A stretch of DNA of 43,557 nucleotides from an uncultured Prevotella sp. Lineage in GTDB: Bacteria; Bacteroidota; Bacteroidia; Bacteroidales; Bacteroidaceae. Below, piece by piece: positions 38,796 through 43,557 of the stretch. A program made the position numbers and the translations under genes. A model generated the notes under the pieces. The model saw only the letters and a list, made by a program, of their open reading frames with translations, ran no database searches and was not told where the DNA came from. The stretch spans positions 1 through 43,557 of the forward strand of contig OMXO01000046.1 in NCBI GenBank assembly GCA_900315035.1, given 5' to 3'. The number at the start of each line of letters is the position of its first letter. Positions within the stretch are counted from its first letter, which is position 1.

Positions 38796-40833
38796 AGTTG
38801 ATCAGGAATACCTTTGTTTTCCCGTTGTAGGTAGCCTTGACCGTTGCGCGGCCTTCTACGATTTTAGAGATTTCGAACTTCACACCAGGAACGGTTGAAG
38901 AAGCCTTGATCTCATTGTTCTTATCGCAGAGTTTGCCATATACCTGATAGTGATTGGCCTCTGCATATCCGTTGAGGTTTGTGAACCAAATCGGGTTTTT
39001 CGGAATCACCAGGGCTTGTCCGTCGATAGAGATGGTTACCTGAGGCACCTGAGGAGCCTCGAAATTTTCACCAGCCTTTGAGAATCCTATGCCGTGAAGA
39101 TCGAACAGACCTTGTGGACGCTGAGGACCACGCGGACCGCCCCAACGTGGGCGCTCGGGCGCCTTGACCTCTGGTCCCTCCGCCACGAGATAGATGGCAT
39201 GTTTGCCTGTCAAGCCTTCCACATTTGGCACTGCCGTCTGATACATCATCGCAGCCTTTGGTGCATCGCCAGGGATATCGAATACGGCAATCTCCTTGCC
39301 CTTCCAGGGATCATCGAGCAATACATGGATCTTGAATGCCCCATGTCCGCCTGAGGTAAGGTTCAGGTTCAGCATGGCACCATCGCCTTTCTGTATGCCT
39401 GCAAACGGCTTAAGGCCTTTGCTGGCTGCTCCGAGTCCTCCAAATCCGAAGTACTTGAAACCAATGATTCCCTTGTTGGTGATCCCTGCGAGATCCATCG
39501 AGTTGTTCCATACATCGTGGTTGTCTTGCATCCACTCGTTGCTGTTGGTGCCTCCAGTCATAAAGCAGGCGATACCTGCAGAGTAATACTGATAGGGGGG
39601 CAGACCAAAGATCTGGAATCCCTCAGAAGTGACCTCTGCGCCTGTATAGGCGTTGCCGTCTTTGGCAACAACTGTCCACTCGTTATCTTTAACGAATGGG
39701 TCATAACCCGTAATCTTTACGATACCTCCCTTGGCCACGGGCTTCTTGTCCCATGTAATCTTCACTGGAGCAACCATTGCCTGACGGGCAAAGCCGAAGC
39801 CGCGTGGAGGACGGTGATAGAACACGTACCACTGACCATTGATCTCCTGCAGTGAGCCGTGAGTATTGTGGGCAGCATTGGTGGTTATGAGGTGTGAACC
39901 GTCTTCATCGAGTACCACACCACGTGAGTCAACCAATACTCCACCTGATCGCCACGGACCTAAAGGTGAGTCACCGAAGGCATAGCGCAGGGCGGAGTTG
40001 GTGTTGCCAAGACCGTATTCCTTACCTGAATACCCAGAGAACACCATTACATATTTATTTCCTACCTGACGGATGGATGATGCTTCGAAGAAGTTAAAAT
40101 CGAGCGGGTTCTGACCTTGGTAGAGAGCTTTATATTCCGAACCTTCCTTGTCGAGCAGACGGCCATCAGCACTGCTGGCGGGAATGAAAGGATCGATAAG
40201 TTCTGTTCCCTCGCGCTTGGAGAACATCGTATTCTGGTCGAGTTCGCAAGCCGTTGAGTGCTGGAAACCATAGAAGACGTAAGCACGGAAGCCCTTGGCA
40301 TAGTCTGGATCCTTCTTGTTGGAGATATTCTCTATAAACACGGAGGGATCGAAATCGATAAGTGAGCCTGGCAGGCACTTGCGTCCATCCTCTGTGAGGT
40401 TGATGGGAGTGAAAGGTCCATTAGGACGATCGCTCTTACAAACCATCGGCACACGTTGCCAACCACGGGAATGGGGATAGAGATAGTAGGTCTTCTTGCC
40501 TGTCGCTTTATCTTTCACCTCTACAAGATCGGGGGCAAACATGGTGTCCCACTGGCCATCGACATACCAAGAGAAGATCGGTCCTTCGTCGCGCCACTGG
40601 CTCAGGTCTTCAACGGGTGCCGACCACATTCGGATGTCTGGACCGCAATAAGCGGTGAACGTCACATCGTGAGAGCCAATGATATAGGCACGATACTTTC
40701 CTGGATTGTCAGGATCTTCAAACACACGGGGCTCGCCATCGGGCAAGTGCTCCCAGAGAGGTAGATACGGGTTCTGCGCCTGGGCTGATATGAGACCAAG
40801 TAACAGAAGCGGTAACATCAGTAATCTTTTCAT
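38794..40833 (-). CDS. Secreted glycoside hydrolase family 43-like enzyme
   Basis: A 679-residue protein with a signal peptide (MKRLLMLPLLLLGLISAQAQ). The first 330 residues look like a five-bladed GH43 propeller with the three expected acidic positions: VFEDPDNPGKY (base), MFAPDLVEV (pKa modulator) and NFFEASSIR (general acid). The C-terminal half (about 360-560) resembles a carbohydrate-binding beta-sandwich (GFKYFGFGGLG, KIHVLLDDPWKG). It is interrupted by a basic, proline-rich linker (APERPRWGGPRGPQRPQG). Likely activity is arabinofuranosidase, xylosidase or galactosidase; the substrate is not resolved. It follows the esterase gene by 21 bp in the same operon. Confidence 0.85.
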   Translation of the reverse strand: MKRLLMLPLLLLGLISAQAQNPYLPLWEHLPDGEPRVFEDPDNPGKYRAYIIGSHDVTFTAYCGPDIRMWSAPVEDLSQWRDEGPIFSWYVDGQWDTMFAPDLVEVKDKATGKKTYYLYPHSRGWQRVPMVCKSDRPNGPFTPINLTEDGRKCLPGSLIDFDPSVFIENISNKKDPDYAKGFRAYVFYGFQHSTACELDQNTMFSKREGTELIDPFIPASSADGRLLDKEGSEYKALYQGQNPLDFNFFEASSIRQVGNKYVMVFSGYSGKEYGLGNTNSALRYAFGDSPLGPWRSGGVLVDSRGVVLDEDGSHLITTNAAHNTHGSLQEINGQWYVFYHRPPRGFGFARQAMVAPVKITWDKKPVAKGGIVKITGYDPFVKDNEWTVVAKDGNAYTGAEVTSEGFQIFGLPPYQYYSAGIACFMTGGTNSNEWMQDNHDVWNNSMDLAGITNKGIIGFKYFGFGGLGAASKGLKPFAGIQKGDGAMLNLNLTSGGHGAFKIHVLLDDPWKGKEIAVFDIPGDAPKAAMMYQTAVPNVEGLTGKHAIYLVAEGPEVKAPERPRWGGPRGPQRPQGLFDLHGIGFSKAGENFEAPQVPQVTISIDGQALVIPKNPIWFTNLNGYAEANHYQVYGKLCDKNNEIKASSTVPGVKFEISKIVEGRATVKATYNGKTKVFLIN

Positions 40834-40854
40834 AAATCTGTAATATAGTGTGAA

Positions 40855-42372
40855 TTATTTAGCCGGATTCGGCATGTCGAACTTGATGGGCTCTGGGATG
40901 ATGGGCTCGCCCATCTCAGAGGCTTCAGCGTCTTTATCATCCAACTTAAAGAGCATGAACTGGGGTTTCTCGGCAGTACATGCTTCCCAGCCGAGACCTT
41001 TGCCGTCGTTTCCGTTTGGATCGCTGTATTTGGCAAAGTTGGTCCATGCAGTGATCATTTTCTCTGCGAGATCCCAGTCGCCTTGGGTCCAAGGGCGCCA
41101 ACAGTGCTTCAGACTCTTGAAGACGAACCAGAGATCGCTGGAGTGGAAGGCACCTTTCAGACGGTCGGTAATCTCAGGATGTTTCCCATCATCGGGCAAT
41201 GGACGGGCAAACTCATAAGCCCAGGCCTTACCGCCTTTTTCCTGGCGAACCTTACAGAACTCAGCGATACCAGGACCCATAGAGCCCATATCGTTAAGGG
41301 TATAACCGATCATGTATGGCACATCGGCAATGCTTCCTTCCCGAGTAGCCTCGTCAAAGTTCTTCAGTGATACGTAACCATCGATGATGGGGCGCTGCAT
41401 CAGGAACACGTCCGTCTTGTTCACCATATTATATAAGGTACCTACGGTGTATAGTATCTCTGTTGAAGCAGCACGTAGTTTCTTCAGGTCTGTCAATCCA
41501 GCCCAGTCCATCACTTTCTTGGTCTCTGCCTCAGCTTCTTTCAGCGTGGGATTATAGGTAAAGAACTTATTCACAGGTGTAGCCGGCTTAGCCTCCTCAC
41601 CATCCTTTGCAGGGACGTTGATGCCACCACCGCTCATGATGATAGCCTTGTGGAACAGACCACGAGCCAAAGGAGATTCGCAGATAGTACGTACACTTCC
41701 GGCTCCAGCGCTCTGGCCAAAGATAGTCACATTATCAGGGTCGCCACCAAACTGGGCAATGTTCTGTTTGATCCACTTCAGTGACTGAATCTGGTCTAAG
41801 ATGCCATAGTTTCCGGATACACCGTGGGGACTCTCAGCAGATAGTTCAGGATAGGGCATGAAGCCGAAGATGCCAAGACGATAGTTGATGGTAACGAGTA
41901 CCACATCCTTCGAGGCCCATTCCTGACCGTCAAACTCGGGCTCTGTGCCCCAGCCTTCGCGATAACCGCCACCATGAATCCATAGGGCTACAGGCAGCTT
42001 CTTGTCTGTCACTCCAGGTGCTTTCGTATAGACATTCAGATATAGACAGTCTTCACTATAGGGTGCCTCGTCGCCGTAACCCCATTCAGATGCATAAAAA
42101 CCAGGATAGTGAACGGCCTGATAGCCAGGATGACCGAACTTATCGCAAACACGGATGCTATCCCAGGCCACTACGGGCTGAGGCTCTTTCCATCGTAGAT
42201 CACCAATCGGAGCAGCCGCATAGGGAATTCCTTTATAAGCATATACTCCTGGGGTTTCTGTCAGAACTCCTTGAATCTTTCCTCCCTCAATAGTCAGAAT
42301 GGGGTTTTGTACTTCAGGTGCAGAGCAGCCAAATAGTGCCAATAATGGCAACATGAGCAAAAGTTTTCTCAT
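40855..42372 (-). CDS. Type-B carboxylesterase lipoprotein
   Basis: A 505-residue alpha/beta hydrolase with a lipoprotein signal (LLALFGCSA, lipobox Cys at residue 16). Family motifs are YAYKGIPYAAAPIGDLRW, EDCLYLNVY (107-115), the oxyanion HGGG (133-136), and the nucleophile elbow GQSAGAGS (Ser221). The rest follows the para-nitrobenzyl esterase pattern. Operon position with GH43 suggests removal of acetyl, feruloyl or similar esters from a hemicellulose or pectin side chain before the glycosidase acts. A -7-like box TAAATTTG (42405-42412) lies upstream. Confidence 0.9.
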   Translation of the reverse strand: MRKLLLMLPLLALFGCSAPEVQNPILTIEGGKIQGVLTETPGVYAYKGIPYAAAPIGDLRWKEPQPVVAWDSIRVCDKFGHPGYQAVHYPGFYASEWGYGDEAPYSEDCLYLNVYTKAPGVTDKKLPVALWIHGGGYREGWGTEPEFDGQEWASKDVVLVTINYRLGIFGFMPYPELSAESPHGVSGNYGILDQIQSLKWIKQNIAQFGGDPDNVTIFGQSAGAGSVRTICESPLARGLFHKAIIMSGGGINVPAKDGEEAKPATPVNKFFTYNPTLKEAEAETKKVMDWAGLTDLKKLRAASTEILYTVGTLYNMVNKTDVFLMQRPIIDGYVSLKNFDEATREGSIADVPYMIGYTLNDMGSMGPGIAEFCKVRQEKGGKAWAYEFARPLPDDGKHPEITDRLKGAFHSSDLWFVFKSLKHCWRPWTQGDWDLAEKMITAWTNFAKYSDPNGNDGKGLGWEACTAEKPQFMLFKLDDKDAEASEMGEPIIPEPIKFDMPNPAK

Positions 42373-42404
42373 ATAAGCAAAGTTTTTAGTTGATAATACT
42401 TGCG

Positions 42405-42412
42405 CAAATTTA
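42405..42412 (-). promoter_or_regulatory. Possible -7 promoter element of the esterase-GH43 operon
   Basis: TAAATTTG on the minus strand, 32 nt before the ATG at 42372. There is no clear -33 TTTG. Confidence 0.45.
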
Positions 42413-42551
42413 TGAAAAAAGCCGGAATTGTCGTTGTGATTTTGAGATAAATAAATGGGCTTGAAACATTAAACGAAATAATTGTTACTCTAGTACAAAC
42501 TATCCTATCTCGAATTATTGTATCTGCAACCAACAAAAAGTCGTCTATTAG

Positions 42552-42583
42552 TTTGGCTAAAAGCAAAAAATAGTTTATCTTTG
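42552..42583 (+). promoter_or_regulatory. Promoter of tRNA-Arg
   Basis: TTTG at 42552-42555, an exact 20 bp spacer, and TATCTTTG at 42576-42583, ending 16 nt before the tRNA 5' end. Confidence 0.8.
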
Positions 42584-42599
42584 CATCCGAAAACCACAC

Positions 42600-42671
42600 G
42601 CCCTGATAGTTAAATGGATATAACAAGGCTCTCCTAAAGCTTAGTTCCGAGTTCGATTCTCGGTCGGGGTA
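42600..42671 (+). tRNA. tRNA-Arg (anticodon CCT)
   Basis: A 72-nt cloverleaf starting GCCCTGATAGTTAAATGG. It has a 7-bp acceptor stem (with terminal G-U), D-stem GTTA/TAAC, anticodon stem AGGCT/AGCTT with loop CTCCTAA (anticodon CCT, Arg), variable loop AGTT, T-arm CCGAGTTCGATTCTCGG, and discriminator A. No CCA is encoded. It has a perfect promoter and stands alone. No integrase gene is adjacent within the window. Confidence 0.94.
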
Positions 42672-42841
42672 CATGTGTGTTTGTTCCAAAAAGGCCAGTT
42701 TTTAGCGGGTTTTGCGAATTTGAACGATAATTTTGTGAAAATGCACGGCCAATTTACCGGATAATGCTTAATTTTGCACCTGTCATATAATAGTTTTGAT
42801 AAAAAACTAGATTAAGACAATTTTATATCTCTCACAAGTTT

Positions 42842-43557
42842 TTATGCAGGATGCTGGCAGTGATTGTTCGCATCCTGCTTTTTTTGGTAATCGCTGGGTG
42901 AACAGCCGGTAATAGTTTTGAAGTTACGATAGAAAGAACTTGCTGATGAAAAGCCCGACTTAGTGGCCACATCCGTCAAAAGCATATTGGGATTATGATC
43001 TATCAGATTGATAGCATGTTCGATGCGTTTCTGGTTGATATAATCAGAGAAGGATAATCCTATTTCACCGTTGATAGCGTGATAGATGTAATTGCGATTG
43101 GTGTTCAGCATACTTGCCAGATTGTTGATCTTCAGGTTGGGTTGCAGGAAGAGATGCTTCTCGTCCATCAGCTTTCGTATCTCCGCAGCCATGATATGCT
43201 CCTTTTCCGGAGTCAGCGGGATGATCTCCTGTTCAGGCTCTTCTTCCTCCGTCATCGCACTTTCTTCCACAAATTCTCGTGTATAGGTGTTCTGCGTGAG
43301 ACCTACAAAGCCGAATAACAAGATCATGGATGAGAACAATAGTGCGGGAATGACTAAAAGCCAGATTGATTCTGTGAAGTAATTGCGGTTTGCGAAATTA
43401 CTGAAAAAGGATATTGTTGATGCTGCCACAAAAGCTATCATCAAAGGTTTGATGAAGGTTACAACCTTATCCTCAGTGTTAGAGTAGTAGTTCTCCACCA
43501 TCCTGTTATATTCGTTGATGTATTTCCAGCCGAAGTAGAGTACAAACGGGATCTCCA
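42842..43557 (-). CDS. Membrane-bound AraC-type helix-turn-helix regulator (cut by window edge)
   Basis: The frame stays open to the right edge, so the N-terminus is outside the window; 237 residues are visible. It begins EIPFVLYFGWKYINEYNRM, has two membrane helices (FIKPLMIAFVAASTISFF and SIWLLVIPALLFSSMILLFG), then an acidic linker (SAMTEEEEPEQEIIPLT). It ends in an AraC-type DNA-binding domain (LKINNLASMLNTNRNYIYHAIN, LTDVATKSGFSSASSFYRNFK, TGCSPSDY). The plan matches membrane-anchored AraC regulators common in Prevotella. An internal ATG at 43501 is probably not the start, because the membrane domain extends upstream. Confidence 0.88.
   Translation of the reverse strand, partial: EIPFVLYFGWKYINEYNRMVENYYSNTEDKVVTFIKPLMIAFVAASTISFFSNFANRNYFTESIWLLVIPALLFSSMILLFGFVGLTQNTYTREFVEESAMTEEEEPEQEIIPLTPEKEHIMAAEIRKLMDEKHLFLQPNLKINNLASMLNTNRNYIYHAINGEIGLSFSDYINQKRIEHAINLIDHNPNMLLTDVATKSGFSSASSFYRNFKTITGCSPSDYQKKQDANNHCQHPA

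Noticed and set aside
42600-42841. tRNA-Arg as an integration site of a genomic island
   Set aside because: No integrase and no repeated tRNA 3' end was seen in the window; the neighbours are ordinary chromosomal genes.

Overview
The window looks like chromosomal DNA from a Prevotella-like member of the Bacteroidota (Prevotellaceae). The evidence is the Bacteroidota-type promoter (TTTG, about 20 bp, TAnnTTTG) in front of many genes, a single long dcw cluster with Bacteroidota gene order, the neighbourhood tRNA-Glu/rpsT/gyrB, a two-gene glycine-lipid module resembling GlsA/GlsB, GH95 and GH43 glycosidases, DUF3836 and DUF3737 proteins, and a TonB-type barrel tail ending in GNEEKSRL. This is family recognition by eye; no database search was run.

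Layout. 1-7 kb: the start of a membrane sensor protein (cut by the window), divergent ung and a DUF3109 gene, a GH95 glycosidase with a co-transcribed AraC regulator, and convergent ptb and buk genes. 7-9.5 kb: gyrB (broken), rpsT and tRNA-Glu. 9.7-10.4 kb: recO, whose stop codon directly abuts that of ftsZ. 10.4-26.0 kb: the complete mur/fts cluster on the minus strand, transcribed mraZ-rsmH-ftsL-ftsI-murE-mraY-murD-ftsW-murG-murC-ftsQ-ftsA-ftsZ. A three-repeat MraZ operator lies just upstream of mraZ. 26.2-28.1 kb: the two acyltransferases for glycine or related amino-acid lipids. 28.2-31.9 kb: an apparent operon of a (broken) secreted serpin, a small lipoprotein, an ECF sigma factor, and an anti-sigma-like protein fused to an outer-membrane barrel. 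31.9-33.9 kb: a two-component system. 34.0-34.7 kb: a chimeric ORF joining the front of an ECF sigma factor to the tail of a TonB-type receptor. 34.8-35.4 kb: a gene-free stretch with a repeat element. 35.4-38.8 kb: a lipoprotein, DUF3836, DUF3737 and a PatB/MalY-type C-S lyase. 38.8-42.4 kb: a GH43 enzyme and a carboxylesterase lipoprotein. 42.6 kb to the end: tRNA-Arg(CCT) and a membrane-bound AraC-type regulator cut by the window edge.

Three points deserve attention. (1) A 406-bp gene-free element at 34909-35314 has two inverted arrays of an 11-bp unit in exact register (nine and seven copies) around two perfect 18- and 20-bp palindromes. (2) Several genes carry deletion-type lesions: gyrB lacks about 38 nt encoding the GGLHGVG ATP-lid motif, the serpin is frameshifted at a short deletion, and a sigma-factor front is fused to a receptor tail. 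Because gyrB is essential, an assembly or strain-mixture artefact must be excluded before biology is inferred. (3) The mraZ promoter carries TGGGG-N5-TGGTG-N5-TGGGG, the architecture known for MraZ autoregulation.
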